64,000 bases of DNA from the NCBI RefSeq assembly GCF_001269905.1, contig NZ_LHVK01000009.1:496001-560000 (forward strand), given 5' to 3'. The translations under genes and the position numbers were made by a program. The DNA is from Pseudomonas corrugata (GTDB lineage Bacteria > Pseudomonadota > Gammaproteobacteria > Pseudomonadales > Pseudomonadaceae). Numbering within the stretch: position 1 is the first letter of the stretch; the number at the start of each line of letters is the position of its first letter. This document shows positions 1 through 8,535 of this stretch, in pieces. The notes below the pieces were generated by a model. It was not told where the DNA came from and searched no databases. It saw only the letters and a list, made by a program, of their open reading frames with translations.

Positions 1-324
1 CATCTGTTCGGCATGGACGGCGTCTTCGGCGCTGCTCTGGGGAGCGATCACATTGTGGACGACCTCCAGAGGCACGTCGTCCAGCACCGTACGGGACTGC
101 ATGCGCCTTGTACGCAGATGGTCCCGTGCCAGATTGCGGGCGGTCTGGAAGACAAAGGGTTCGAGATGCTCGACTGTGCGGTCCCCCAATGCGCGGGAGA
201 CGCGCAGATAGGTTTCCTGGAGCAGGTCTTCGGCGGTGCTGCGGTTGTTGACCATGCGCTCGAGGGTGCGCAGCAGAGGTGTGCGCTGGGCGAGGAAGAC
301 GTGGTGAAAGCGCGATTGACTCAC
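1..324 (-). CDS. FecI-type ECF RNA polymerase sigma factor (3' part outside window)
   Basis: Only the first ~108 codons are present; the reading frame runs off the window start. The protein begins MSQSRFHHVFLAQRTPLLRT and contains the region-2 core of an ECF sigma factor (STAEDLLQETYLRV, then EPFVFQTARNLARDHLRTRR), as in FecI/FpvI-like sigma factors that switch on siderophore receptor genes. The start is read as GTG at 322-324, because no in-frame ATG lies upstream near the N-terminal motif. A Fur-like palindrome sits 27 bases upstream, which fits an iron-starvation sigma factor. A FecR anti-sigma and a TonB receptor would be expected beyond the window edge, but this cannot be seen. Family call firm, exact regulon unknown. 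Confidence 0.8.
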   Translation of the reverse strand, partial: MSQSRFHHVFLAQRTPLLRTLERMVNNRSTAEDLLQETYLRVSRALGDRTVEHLEPFVFQTARNLARDHLRTRRMQSRTVLDDVPLEVVHNVIAPQSSAEDAVHAEQM

Positions 325-350
325 GATAAGGCCCGATCCGGTAGGAGTAA

Positions 351-367
351 ATGATAATGCTTATCAT
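351..367 (-). promoter_or_regulatory. Candidate Fur box
   Basis: The sequence ATGATAATGCTTATCAT is a perfect 7-bp inverted repeat around 3 bases and resembles the Fur consensus GATAATGATAATCATTATC. It lies just upstream of the FecI-type sigma gene, where Fur control is usual. Confidence 0.65.
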
Positions 368-413
368 GTGCTCTGCAGGTCAAGCCCGGATTTCATCACT
401 GCTCGAAAACCAA

Positions 414-502
414 TGTGGGAGCGAGCCTGCTCGCGAAAGCGGTGTATCAGTCGAAAAAATGCTGACTGACACACCGCTTTCGTGAGCAGGCTCGCTCCCA
501 CA
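414..502. repeat. REPIN (paired REP palindromes)
   Basis: Two REP units in inverted orientation, TGTGGGAGCGAGCCTGCTCG and its complement, flank a short middle. It lies between the sigma gene and the 3' end of gap. This is the GAGCGAGCC class that recurs through the window. Confidence 0.9.
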
Positions 503-526
503 AAAGCGTTCAGCGGCTGTGCCCGG

Positions 527-1528
527 TCACTCGGCGTTACACAATGCCAGGCAGTTATCGAGCATGCGGTTGGAGAAGCCCCACTCGTTGTCATACCAGG
601 CCAATACCTTGAGCAGCTTGCCGCTGACCTTGGTGTGGTTGGCGTCGAAGATCGACGACAGCGGGTTGTGGTTGAAGTCACTGGAGACCAGCGGCAGGGT
701 GTTGTAGCCGAGGATCTTCGAATGTTGGCTGGCCTGGCGCAGCAGTTCGTTGACTTCTTCGGCCGACGCTTCGCGCTTGAGCTGCACGGTCAGGTCCACC
801 AGAGACACGTTGATCACCGGCACGCGCACAGCCATGCCGGTCAGCTTGCCCGCCAGTTCCGGCAGTACCAGGCCCACCGCTTCGGCGGCACCGGTCTTGC
901 TCGGGATCATGTTCTGGGTGGCCGAACGGGCGCGGTACGGGTCGGTGTGGTAGACGTCAGTCAGGTTCTGGTCGTTGGTATAGGCATGGATCGTGGTCAT
1001 CAGGCCGCTTTCGATGCCCAGCTCGCGATGCAGCACCTGGGCCACCGGGGCCAGGCAGTTGGTGGTGCACGAAGCGTTGGAAATGATCTGGTGGGACTGG
1101 CGCAGGATGTCGTGGTTCACGCCATACACCACGGTGGCGTCGGCGCCCTTGGCCGGGGCCGAGATGATCACCTTGCGGGCGCCGGCGCTGATATGGGCGG
1201 CTGCCTTGACGCGGTCGGTGAACAGCCCGGTGCACTCGAACACCACGTCGATCTTCTCGGCGGCCCAGGGCAGTTCGGCCGGGTTGCGGATGGCGCTGAC
1301 CGCGATGCGGTCGCCATTGACCGTCAGGCTTTCGTTATCGTGCTGCACCTCGGCATCGAAAGTGCCGTGGACGGTGTCGTACTTGAGCAGATGAGCATTG
1401 ATCGCACTGTCGCCCAAGTCGTTGATGGCGACGATCTGCAGGTCGCGACGATAGCCTTGGGTATACAGTGCACGGAGGACGTTGCGGCCGATGCGGCCAA
1501 AACCATTGATTGCGATTCGAAGAGTCAT
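527..1528 (-). CDS. gap: Type I glyceraldehyde-3-phosphate dehydrogenase
   Basis: 333 residues, full length for the family. It oxidises glyceraldehyde-3-phosphate to 1,3-bisphosphoglycerate with NAD(P). The N-terminal Rossmann motif INGFGRIGRN (7-16), the catalytic SNASCTTNC with Cys154 and the partner His181 in TTIHAYT are all present. The gene is transcribed divergently from edd, and HexR-type palindromes lie in the shared 228-bp intergenic region, one of them 22 bases from this start codon. In pseudomonads this copy (gap-1) works downstream of the Entner-Doudoroff pathway and is derepressed with edd-glk and zwf-pgl-eda when KDPG accumulates. A REPIN follows the stop codon. Confidence 0.95.
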   Translation of the reverse strand: MTLRIAINGFGRIGRNVLRALYTQGYRRDLQIVAINDLGDSAINAHLLKYDTVHGTFDAEVQHDNESLTVNGDRIAVSAIRNPAELPWAAEKIDVVFECTGLFTDRVKAAAHISAGARKVIISAPAKGADATVVYGVNHDILRQSHQIISNASCTTNCLAPVAQVLHRELGIESGLMTTIHAYTNDQNLTDVYHTDPYRARSATQNMIPSKTGAAEAVGLVLPELAGKLTGMAVRVPVINVSLVDLTVQLKREASAEEVNELLRQASQHSKILGYNTLPLVSSDFNHNPLSSIFDANHTKVSGKLLKVLAWYDNEWGFSNRMLDNCLALCNAE

Positions 1529-1549
1529 TACTGCGCCGCCATCGATTTG

Positions 1550-1564
1550 TTGTTGGAATTACAA
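1550..1564. promoter_or_regulatory. HexR operator candidate, gap side
   Basis: TTGTTGGAATTACAA fits the published HexR pattern TTGT-N7/8-ACAA exactly. It lies 22 bases upstream of the gap ATG, where bound repressor would block the gap promoter. The hexR gene is in this window at 15749-16618. Confidence 0.7.
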
Positions 1565-1611
1565 GATTATTCGCATAAAAATAGAAAACAAGCCTTTTTG
1601 ATGGCAATATT

Positions 1612-1626
1612 TTGTTTTATCTACAA
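1612..1626. promoter_or_regulatory. HexR operator candidate, edd side
   Basis: TTGTTTTATCTACAA is a second exact TTGT-N7-ACAA palindrome in the gap/edd intergenic region, 48 bases from the first and 130 bases upstream of the edd start. Two operators would let HexR control the divergent promoters separately. Confidence 0.65.
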
Positions 1627-1756
1627 CGAGTGACCTGAATCAACTGGTCCGAGTGGTCAAAAACCGTTTGTCGCCTTCCCTGTCACGGGGTGTTCGGCCG
1701 GTTTTGATCAGCATAGACAATCAGGTCGCCACACCCGTTAGCCTGGAGTTCTACAC

Positions 1757-3583
1757 ATGCATCCCCGCGTTCTTGAGGTCACCGAACGGCTTATCGCCCG
1801 CAGCCGCGCCACGCGTCAGGCTTACCTTGCACTGATCCGCGGTGCCGCCAGCGACGGTCCGATGCGCGGCAAGTTGCAATGCGCCAACTTTGCCCATGGC
1901 GTGGCCGGTTGCGGCAGCGAAGACAAGCACCACCTGCGGATGATGAACGCCGCGAATATCGCCATCGTGTCGTCCTATAACGACATGCTCTCGGCCCATC
2001 AGCCCTACGAAACCTTCCCGGAACAGATCAAGAAAGCCTTGCGCGAGATTGGCTCGGTCGGCCAGTTCGCGGGCGGCACGCCGGCCATGTGCGACGGGGT
2101 TACCCAGGGCGAGGCGGGGATGGAGCTGAGCCTGCCGAGTCGTGAAGTGATCGCCATGTCCACGGCGGTGGCGCTGTCCCACAACATGTTCGACGGCGCG
2201 CTGATGCTCGGCATCTGCGACAAGATCGTGCCGGGCCTGATGATGGGAGCCCTGCGCTTCGGTCACCTGCCGACGATTTTCGTGCCCGGCGGACCGATGG
2301 TGTCCGGCATCTCCAACAAGGAAAAGGCTGATGTGCGCCAGCGTTACGCCGAGGGCAAGGCCACACGCGAAGAGCTGCTGGAATCGGAGATGAAGTCCTA
2401 CCACAGCCCCGGTACATGCACCTTCTACGGCACCGCCAACACCAACCAGCTACTGATGGAAGTGATGGGCCTGCACTTGCCGGGCGCCTCGTTCGTCAAC
2501 CCGAACACTCCGCTGCGTGATGCCCTGACCCGCGAAGCGGCGTTCCAGGTGACGCGCATGACCAAGCAGAGTGGCAACTTCATGCCCATCGGCGAAATTG
2601 TCGACGAGCGCTCGCTGGTCAACTCCATCGTCGCGCTGCACGCCACTGGCGGCTCGACCAACCACACCTTGCACATGCCGGCCATCGCCATGGCGGCGGG
2701 CATCCAGTTGACCTGGCAAGACATGGCCGACCTCTCCGAGGTGGTGCCGACCCTGAGCCACGTCTATCCGAACGGAAAGGCCGACATCAACCACTTCCAG
2801 GCAGCAGGTGGCATGTCCTTCCTGATTCGCGAACTGCTGGAGGCCGGTCTGCTTCATGAGAACGTCAACACCGTGCTCGGTCACGGCCTGAGCCGCTATA
2901 CCCAGGAACCGTTCCTGGAGGATGGCGAACTGGTGTGGCGCGACGGCCCGATCGAAAGCCTCGACGAAAACATCCTGCGCCCGGTGGCCCGTGCATTCTC
3001 GCCGGAAGGCGGCTTGCGGGTGATGGAAGGCAACCTGGGTCGTGGTGTGATGAAAGTCTCCGCCGTCGCCCTGGAAAACCAGATCGTCGAAGCACCGGCG
3101 ATGGTCTTCCAGGACCAGCAGGACCTGGCGGATGCGTTCAAGGCCGGCCTGCTGGAGAAGGACTTTGTCGCGGTAATGCGCTTCCAGGGGCCGCGCTCCA
3201 ACGGCATGCCGGAGCTGCACAAGATGACCCCGTTCCTCGGCTCGTTGCAGGATCGCGGTTTCAAAGTGGCATTGGTGACCGACGGACGGATGTCCGGCGC
3301 CTCGGGGAAAATCCCGGCGGCGATCCACGTCAGCCCCGAAGCTTATGTCGGCGGCGCGTTGGCCCGGGTGCAGGAGGGCGATATCATCCGCGTCGATGGC
3401 GTCAAAGGCACCCTGGAATTGAAGGTGGACGCCGAGCAATTCGCCGCACGCGAACCGGCCAAGGGCCTGTTGGGCAACAACATCGGCACCGGTCGTGAAC
3501 TGTTCGGTTTCATGCGCATGGCCTTCAGCTCGGCAGAGCAGGGCGCCAGCGCCTTCACCGCTGCACTGGAGACAATTAATTGA
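1757..3583 (+). CDS. edd: Phosphogluconate dehydratase (Entner-Doudoroff)
   Basis: 608 residues, the usual Edd length. It dehydrates 6-phosphogluconate to 2-keto-3-deoxy-6-phosphogluconate (KDPG) in the cytoplasm with an iron-sulphur cluster. The IlvD/Edd signatures are intact: MCDGVTQGEAGMELS (~111-125) and GICDKIVPGLMMGALRF (~152-168), whose cysteines are candidate cluster ligands, and SPGTCTFYGTANTNQ further on. It heads an edd-glk pair: the last codons overlap the glk start by 4 bases (TTGA), implying translational coupling. HexR-type operators lie upstream. The product is the substrate of Eda, encoded at 18993-19658, so both halves of the pathway are in this window. Confidence 0.96.
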   Translation: MHPRVLEVTERLIARSRATRQAYLALIRGAASDGPMRGKLQCANFAHGVAGCGSEDKHHLRMMNAANIAIVSSYNDMLSAHQPYETFPEQIKKALREIGSVGQFAGGTPAMCDGVTQGEAGMELSLPSREVIAMSTAVALSHNMFDGALMLGICDKIVPGLMMGALRFGHLPTIFVPGGPMVSGISNKEKADVRQRYAEGKATREELLESEMKSYHSPGTCTFYGTANTNQLLMEVMGLHLPGASFVNPNTPLRDALTREAAFQVTRMTKQSGNFMPIGEIVDERSLVNSIVALHATGGSTNHTLHMPAIAMAAGIQLTWQDMADLSEVVPTLSHVYPNGKADINHFQAAGGMSFLIRELLEAGLLHENVNTVLGHGLSRYTQEPFLEDGELVWRDGPIESLDENILRPVARAFSPEGGLRVMEGNLGRGVMKVSAVALENQIVEAPAMVFQDQQDLADAFKAGLLEKDFVAVMRFQGPRSNGMPELHKMTPFLGSLQDRGFKVALVTDGRMSGASGKIPAAIHVSPEAYVGGALARVQEGDIIRVDGVKGTLELKVDAEQFAAREPAKGLLGNNIGTGRELFGFMRMAFSSAEQGASAFTAALETIN

Positions 3584-4539
3584 AACTGGCCCTGGTCGGT
3601 GACATCGGTGGGACCAACGCTCGTTTTGCGTTGTGGAAGAACCACAATCTGGAAAACGTCCAGGTGTTGGCGACGGCGGATTACGCTTGTCCTGAAGATG
3701 CCATCAAGGTGTACCTGAGCGGCATGGGCCTGGAGCCTGGCGTCATCGGTTCGGTGTGTCTGTCGGTGGCCGGCCCGGTGGCGGGTGATCTGTTTCGTTT
3801 CACCAACAACCACTGGCGCCTGAGCAACCTGGCGTTCTGCAAGGCCTTGCAGGTAGAGAAGCTGTTGCTGGTCAACGACTTCTCGGCCATGGCCCTGGGG
3901 ATGACCCGTTTGCGTCCCGATGAATACCGGGTCGTGTGCGAAGGCACCCCGGAGCCGATGCGCCCGGCGGTGGTAATCGGACCGGGCACCGGGCTGGGCG
4001 TCGGTACATTGCTGGATCTGGGGGGAGGCCGCTTTGCGGCGTTGCCGGGGGAGGGTGGCCATGTCGACCTGCCGATGAGCAGCCCGCGGGAGACCCAGCT
4101 CTGGCAGCACATCTACAACGAGATCGGACACGTCAGCGCCGAAACCGCCCTGAGCGGCAGCGGCTTGCCCCGGGTGTACCGGGCGATCTGCGCGGTGGAC
4201 GGGCATGAGCCGGTGCTCGATACACCTGAATCCATCACTGCCGCCGGCCTGGCCGGTGACCCTATCGCCCTGGAAGTGCTGGAGCAGTTCTGCCGCTGGC
4301 TGGGGCGCGTGGCCGGCAACAATGTACTGACGGTGGGCGGACGAGGCGGTGTATACATCGTCGGTGGAGTGATCCCCCGGTTTGCCGATTTCTTCCTCCA
4401 GAGCGGTTTCGCCCGCTGTTTCGCCGACAAGGGCTGCATGAGCGATTACTTCAAGGGCATTCCGGTCTGGCTGGTCACCGCACCGTACTCCGGCCTGATG
4501 GGCGCTGGCGTGGCGCTGGAGCAATCGGCCACAACCTGA
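3580..4539 (+). CDS. glk: Glucokinase
   Basis: 319 residues, bacterial Glk family. It phosphorylates cytoplasmic glucose with ATP to glucose-6-phosphate, feeding Zwf. The N-terminal ATP-binding loop VGDIGGTNARF (6-16), the catalytic base in LLVNDFSAMALG (Asp100) and the GPGTGLGVG and GEGGHVDL motifs are present. The start is an uncommon TTG at 3580 that shares four bases with the edd stop; no ATG fits the conserved N-terminus, because the phosphate loop follows only six residues in. Its operon position behind edd and ahead of the gltR/gtrS regulators matches other pseudomonads. A composite REPIN lies just after the stop. Confidence 0.94.
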   Translation: MKLALVGDIGGTNARFALWKNHNLENVQVLATADYACPEDAIKVYLSGMGLEPGVIGSVCLSVAGPVAGDLFRFTNNHWRLSNLAFCKALQVEKLLLVNDFSAMALGMTRLRPDEYRVVCEGTPEPMRPAVVIGPGTGLGVGTLLDLGGGRFAALPGEGGHVDLPMSSPRETQLWQHIYNEIGHVSAETALSGSGLPRVYRAICAVDGHEPVLDTPESITAAGLAGDPIALEVLEQFCRWLGRVAGNNVLTVGGRGGVYIVGGVIPRFADFFLQSGFARCFADKGCMSDYFKGIPVWLVTAPYSGLMGAGVALEQSATT

Positions 4540-4561
4540 CGCTTGGAATGATGTGATCTCC

Positions 4562-4664
4562 TGTGGGAGCAAAGCTTGCTCGCGATGAACGAAAATACGG
4601 TCAATGGATCGAGGTGTCTTCATCGCGAGCAAGCTCGGCTCCCACACAGGCTCGCTTCCCACAG
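4562..4664. repeat. Composite REPIN with extra REP half
   Basis: A GAGCAAAGCTTGCTCGCGATGAAC...TTCATCGCGAGCAAGCTC REPIN (4562-4646) is followed by an orphan half REP, GGCTCGCTTCCCACAG (4649-4664). The same inner core recurs at 9.9 and 12.9 kb. Confidence 0.85.
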
Positions 4665-4718
4665 AGGTTCTGTGGTGTTTGTAGGCTTTCTCCATCAGGC
4701 ATAATCCGCACTAATCCA

Positions 4719-4726
4719 AACAACAA
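4719..4726 (+). promoter_or_regulatory. Hfq/Crc CA motif at gltR
   Basis: AACAACAA (AANAANAA pattern) overlaps the AAGGA ribosome site 12 bases before the GTG start of gltR. Such motifs bind Hfq/Crc in pseudomonads and block translation during catabolite repression. Confidence 0.5.
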
Positions 4727-4738
4727 GGACGCGGCCCC

Positions 4739-5470
4739 GTGAGTTCAGTAAACAAATCGATTTTGTTGGTCGACGACGACCAGGAGATTCGCGAGCTGCT
4801 GGACACTTACCTCAGTCGGGCGGGGTTCCAGGTGCGGACCACACCCGACGGCGCCGGGTTTCGCCAGGCGTTGAACGACGCGCCGAGCGATCTGGTGATC
4901 CTCGACGTGATGCTGCCCGACGAAGACGGTTTCAGCTTGTGCCGCTGGGTTCGCCAGCACCCGCGCCAGGCCCACGTGCCGATCATCATGCTCACCGCCA
5001 GTTCCGACGAGGCCGACCGGGTCATTGGCCTGGAACTGGGGGCCGATGATTATCTCGGCAAGCCGTTCAGTCCGCGTGAATTGCAGGCGCGCATCAAGGC
5101 CCTGTTGCGCCGGGCACAGTTCGGCCAGGAGCGCTCCGGCGGTGAGGTGCTGGCCTTCGACGAGTGGCGGCTGGACATGGTCAGTCATCGGCTGTTCCAC
5201 ACCGACGGGGAGGAAGTGATTCTCTCCGGCGCCGATTTCGCCCTGCTCAAGCTGTTTCTCGATCATCCCCAGGAAATCCTCGACCGCGACACCATCGGCA
5301 ACGCCACCCGGGGCCGGGAGCTGATGCCCCTGGACCGGATCGTCGACATGGCGGTCAGTCGCCTGCGCCAGCGCCTGCGTGATACCGACAAGCCGCCGCG
5401 GCTGATCCGCACGGTGCGCGGCAGTGGTTATCAACTGGCGGCCAACGTGGTTGCCAGCAATGGTCATTGA
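4739..5470 (+). CDS. gltR: Glucose-transport response regulator GltR (OmpR family)
   Basis: 243 residues: a receiver domain (~1-125), with phospho-acceptor Asp56 in ILDVMLPDEDGF, acidic pair DDD near residues 12-14 and Lys in LGKPFSP, then an OmpR-type winged helix (~135-235, ending RLIRTVRGSGYQL). It is the DNA-binding partner of GtrS and controls glucose uptake genes such as oprB and the ABC importer. The start is GTG at 4739, preceded by AAGGAC; no ATG lies nearer. The sensor gene begins inside its last codons (ATG at 5460), so the two are translated as a pair. Confidence 0.92.
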   Translation: MSSVNKSILLVDDDQEIRELLDTYLSRAGFQVRTTPDGAGFRQALNDAPSDLVILDVMLPDEDGFSLCRWVRQHPRQAHVPIIMLTASSDEADRVIGLELGADDYLGKPFSPRELQARIKALLRRAQFGQERSGGEVLAFDEWRLDMVSHRLFHTDGEEVILSGADFALLKLFLDHPQEILDRDTIGNATRGRELMPLDRIVDMAVSRLRQRLRDTDKPPRLIRTVRGSGYQLAANVVASNGH

Positions 5471-6929
5471 ATGGGCCAGGAAAGTCGCCCGACGGGTGCC
5501 GGTGCCGCGCTCGCTGCTCGGAAGGATGCTGTTGCTGACCTTGCTGGTGGTGTTGTTCGCCCAGACGCTGTCCAGCGTCATCTGGGTGTCGCAACTGCGC
5601 GCCACCCAGCTTGAAGGCCTGATCACCAGCGCCCGCAGCCTTGCCCATTCGATGACGGCCAGCGTCAGCTACCTGCGTTCGTTGCCGGTGGCGTACCGGC
5701 CGCTGGTGCTGGACCAATTGCGCAGCATGGGAGGTACGCGGTTTGTAGTTACGCTCAACGACAAGCCGCTGGGCATGGAGGTGCTGCCGGTCACGCCGCG
5801 CAAGCTGGCGGTGCTCAAGGCAGTGGACGAAGTGCTGCGCAAGTCGCTGGGCAATAACGCCGATATTTCCGTGACCTTTGTCAGCCCCGACGACCTGCGG
5901 ATTTTCAACGGCGGACTGAAACTCGAGGAGTTGCCGCGCTCGTGGGCGCACTACGCCTTGACGCTGGAGCCTGTGAACCCGCCGGTGCTGGTCACGCAGA
6001 TCCAGATGGCACCGGGCGAATGGTTGTACATCGCCTCGCTACTGCCTGAGCCCTATACCAGTCTCGAAGAGCAGGACTTGCCCAAGCAACAGGTCGGCTT
6101 CATCGTGCTCACCAGTAGCCTGTTGCTGCTGTTCATCGGCTTGCTCGTGCACTGGCAGAGCCGGCCGCTAAAGCGTCTGGCCCGAGCGGCGCGGGACATG
6201 TCCCTGGGCGCCGAAGTGGAGCCGGTTGCCGAAGGTGGCGGCAGCGAAGTGGTGGAAGTGGGCAGGGCATTCAATGCCATGCGTGAGCGCATCAGCCGCT
6301 ACCTGACCGAACGCAGCCAGTTGTTCAGTGCGATTTCCCACGACCTGCGCACGCCGATCACGCGCCTGCGGCTACGGGTCGAATTGCTCGAGGATGAGAA
6401 CCTGCAAGCCAAGTTCGGCCGCGACCTGGACGAGTTGGAGTTGCTGGTCAAAGGGGCGCTGCAATGCGTCAAGGACACAGACATCCACGAAAACATCGAG
6501 CCGGTGGATCTCAATCATGTGCTCGATTGCCTGGTGGAACCTTACCTGGCTCCCAATGGCAACGGCCGTGTTACTCAGGATGGCCGGGCGCTGGCGCCTT
6601 ATCCCGGCAAGCCGCTGGCTCTCAAGCGCTGTATCGGCAACCTGATCGACAATGCCTTGAAATACGGGCAGAACGCCCACTTGCACATCGACGACGATGA
6701 AACCTCGTTCATCCTGCACGTTGACGATGAAGGTCCGGGCGTGCCGGAGCAGCGTCTCGAGCAGGTTTTCGAGCCGCACTTCCGTCTGGCCGGGCAGCAG
6801 CAGGGGTGTGGCCTGGGGTTGGGTATCGCCCGCAACATCGCCCACAGCCATGGGGGTGAAGTGAGCCTGCAGAACCTGCGCGAGGGCGGGTTGCGGGTGA
6901 CGTTGCAACTGCCTCGCAGTGTCGATTAG
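5460..6929 (+). CDS. gtrS: Sensor histidine kinase GtrS
   Basis: 489 residues from ATG 5460 (MVIEWARKVARR), which overlaps the gltR stop by 11 bases; a GTG 12 codons upstream is less likely. Two membrane segments (~24-42 and ~211-231) bracket a periplasmic sensor domain of ~165 residues, followed by HAMP, a dimerisation box with His294 in FSAISHDLRTPITRLR, and an ATPase domain with N (GNLIDNALKYG), G1 (VDDEGPGVPE) and G2 (GLGLGIARN) boxes. In Pseudomonas the periplasmic domain senses 2-ketogluconate/6-phosphogluconate-type ligands and GltR is the output. The whole kinase is intact. Confidence 0.91.
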   Translation: MVIEWARKVARRVPVPRSLLGRMLLLTLLVVLFAQTLSSVIWVSQLRATQLEGLITSARSLAHSMTASVSYLRSLPVAYRPLVLDQLRSMGGTRFVVTLNDKPLGMEVLPVTPRKLAVLKAVDEVLRKSLGNNADISVTFVSPDDLRIFNGGLKLEELPRSWAHYALTLEPVNPPVLVTQIQMAPGEWLYIASLLPEPYTSLEEQDLPKQQVGFIVLTSSLLLLFIGLLVHWQSRPLKRLARAARDMSLGAEVEPVAEGGGSEVVEVGRAFNAMRERISRYLTERSQLFSAISHDLRTPITRLRLRVELLEDENLQAKFGRDLDELELLVKGALQCVKDTDIHENIEPVDLNHVLDCLVEPYLAPNGNGRVTQDGRALAPYPGKPLALKRCIGNLIDNALKYGQNAHLHIDDDETSFILHVDDEGPGVPEQRLEQVFEPHFRLAGQQQGCGLGLGIARNIAHSHGGEVSLQNLREGGLRVTLQLPRSVD

Positions 6930-6947
6930 CGAGACCGCGTTATCGTT

Positions 6948-7041
6948 CATCGCGAGCAGGCTCGCTCCCACAAGAGCACTGCGGCGTTCACAATTTCTGT
7001 GTCCACCATCGAACCCTGTGGGAGCGAGCCTGCTCGCGATG
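6948..7041. repeat. REPIN
   Basis: CATCGCGAGCAGGCTCGCTC at the left and GAGCGAGCCTGCTCGCGATG at the right form the inverted REP pair between gtrS and the next gene. Confidence 0.9.
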
Positions 7042-7140
7042 GCGCCAGTCGTTTCACCTGTTTTGTAACGGGCTGGTGACATAACTCGCCCCTTTCGTTA
7101 CCTGCCTTCCGCCATCCCTTGTTTAGACTCCCTGCGTCAA

Positions 7141-7148
7141 AACAACAA
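7141..7148 (+). promoter_or_regulatory. Hfq/Crc CA motif at the AGE isomerase gene
   Basis: AACAACAA immediately precedes the AAAAGG ribosome site 13 bases before the ATG at 7162, placing this gene in the same catabolite-control class as the importer genes. Confidence 0.5.
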
Positions 7149-7161
7149 AAAGGTATGCCTG

Positions 7162-8421
7162 ATGGACACCTTCCAACCGGGCTTCAGCAGTTGGCTGAAC
7201 GCCCCTGCCCACCAGCAATGGCTCGCCGCCGAAGGCTTGCGGTTGCTGGCGTTCGCCAAGGCGTCAAGGCTGCCGGACGGTTTCGGCAATCTGGACGAGC
7301 GCGGTTGCCTGCCGACCGGGGCCCGGGCTGAAACCATGAACACCGCGCGCATGACCCACAGCTTCGCCATGGCTCACGCCCAGGGCCTGCCGGGTTTCGC
7401 CGAACTGGTGGACCACGGCATCCAGGCCCTCGGCGGCCCCTTGCGGGACGCCGAATACTGCGGCTGGTTTGCCACGACACAACCCCATGAAGACGACACC
7501 GGCAAGGCCGCCTACCTGCATGCCTTCGTGGCCCTGGCCGCCAGTTCCGCCGTGGTGGCCCAGCGTCCCGGCGCCCAGGCGCTGCTGGACGAGGCCGTAC
7601 GGATCATCGACGCGCATTTCTGGAGCGAGGAAGAAGGCGCCCTGCGCGAATCCTTCAACCGTGAGTGGAGCGTCGAGGAAGCCTATCGCGGTGCCAACAG
7701 CAACATGCACGCCACCGAAGCCTTCCTGGCCCTGGCCGATGTCACTGACGATCCGCGCTGGCTCGCCCGTGCGCTGCGCATCGTCGAGCGAGTGATCCAC
7801 GGCCATGCGGCGGCCAACGATTATCTGGTGGTGGAGCATTTCGACCGCCACTGGCAGCCGCTGCGCGAATACAACCATGATAATCCCGCCGATGGCTTCC
7901 GTCCGTATGGCACCACGCCGGGCCACGGCTTCGAATGGGCCCGCTTGCTCTTGCATCTCGAAGCGGCTCGGGTGCGGATCGGTATGCTGACCCCGGGCTG
8001 GCTGCTCCAGGACGCGCAGAAACTGTTCGAGCAGAACTGCCGTCACGGCTGGGATGTCGATGGCGCGCCTGGCATTGTCTATACGCTGGACTGGGACAAT
8101 CGCGCGGTGGTCCGCCATCGCCTGCACTGGGTCCATGCCGAAGCGGCGGCAGCTGCCAGCGCCTTGCTCAAGCGCACCGACGAGGCACAGTACGAAACCT
8201 GGTACCGGTGCTTCTGGGAGTTCTGTGAGAAGCACTTCATCGACCGTTGCAACGGCAGCTGGCACCACGAACTCGATCCGCAGAACCGCCCCAGTGCCGA
8301 TATCTGGCCAGGCAAGCCGGACCTGTATCACGCCTGGCAGGCGGTGCTGATTCCACGCCTGCCCCTGGCGCCGAGCATGGCCTCGGCCCTGGCGCAATTC
8401 TGCGCTCCGGCGACCGTGTAA
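7162..8421 (+). CDS. AGE-family sugar epimerase/isomerase
   Basis: 419 residues, the length of the N-acylglucosamine 2-epimerase superfamily, whose members also include mannose isomerase and sulphoquinovose isomerase YihS. Family features are a Trp/His-rich alpha6/alpha6 barrel with NMHATEAFLAL, TPGHGFEWARLLLHLE and HWVHAEAAAA, which carry the likely catalytic histidines and arginines. It sits between gtrS and the glucose ABC importer and shares the CA-motif leader seen there, so the most natural role is converting a co-imported aldose such as mannose to fructose; that substrate is an inference. The start ATG 7162 follows AAAAAGG. No signal peptide is visible, so it acts in the cytoplasm. Confidence 0.8.
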   Translation: MDTFQPGFSSWLNAPAHQQWLAAEGLRLLAFAKASRLPDGFGNLDERGCLPTGARAETMNTARMTHSFAMAHAQGLPGFAELVDHGIQALGGPLRDAEYCGWFATTQPHEDDTGKAAYLHAFVALAASSAVVAQRPGAQALLDEAVRIIDAHFWSEEEGALRESFNREWSVEEAYRGANSNMHATEAFLALADVTDDPRWLARALRIVERVIHGHAAANDYLVVEHFDRHWQPLREYNHDNPADGFRPYGTTPGHGFEWARLLLHLEAARVRIGMLTPGWLLQDAQKLFEQNCRHGWDVDGAPGIVYTLDWDNRAVVRHRLHWVHAEAAAAASALLKRTDEAQYETWYRCFWEFCEKHFIDRCNGSWHHELDPQNRPSADIWPGKPDLYHAWQAVLIPRLPLAPSMASALAQFCAPATV

Positions 8422-8514
8422 CCATGTCGTGACATTTACGCATCCCTTCGTTACCTGCGAAGGGAATGCCCCTGATTAGAATCCATGCAGCGCAAGCAAC
8501 AGACTTGCATGCAT

Positions 8515-8522
8515 AACAACAA
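8515..8522 (+). promoter_or_regulatory. Hfq/Crc CA motif at gtsA
   Basis: AACAACAAGAAAGG: the AANAANAA motif abuts the ribosome site 14 bases before the gtsA ATG. The glucose-binding protein gene is a recognised Crc target in pseudomonads. Confidence 0.55.
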
Positions 8523-8535
8523 GAAAGGTACTCAG

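Noticed and set aside
414..502. Regularly recurring palindromes considered as a CRISPR array
   Set aside because: The units are scattered between genes as inverted pairs, not in tandem with equal unique spacers, and no cas genes are present. They are REP/REPIN elements.
482..1633. A 383-codon plus-strand frame antisense to gap, and similar long antisense frames over gtsBC (9747-10940) and the imelysin gene (44150-45571)
   Set aside because: All mirror real genes, have no recognisable domains and show low-complexity Gly/Ala/Val/His composition typical of shadow frames.
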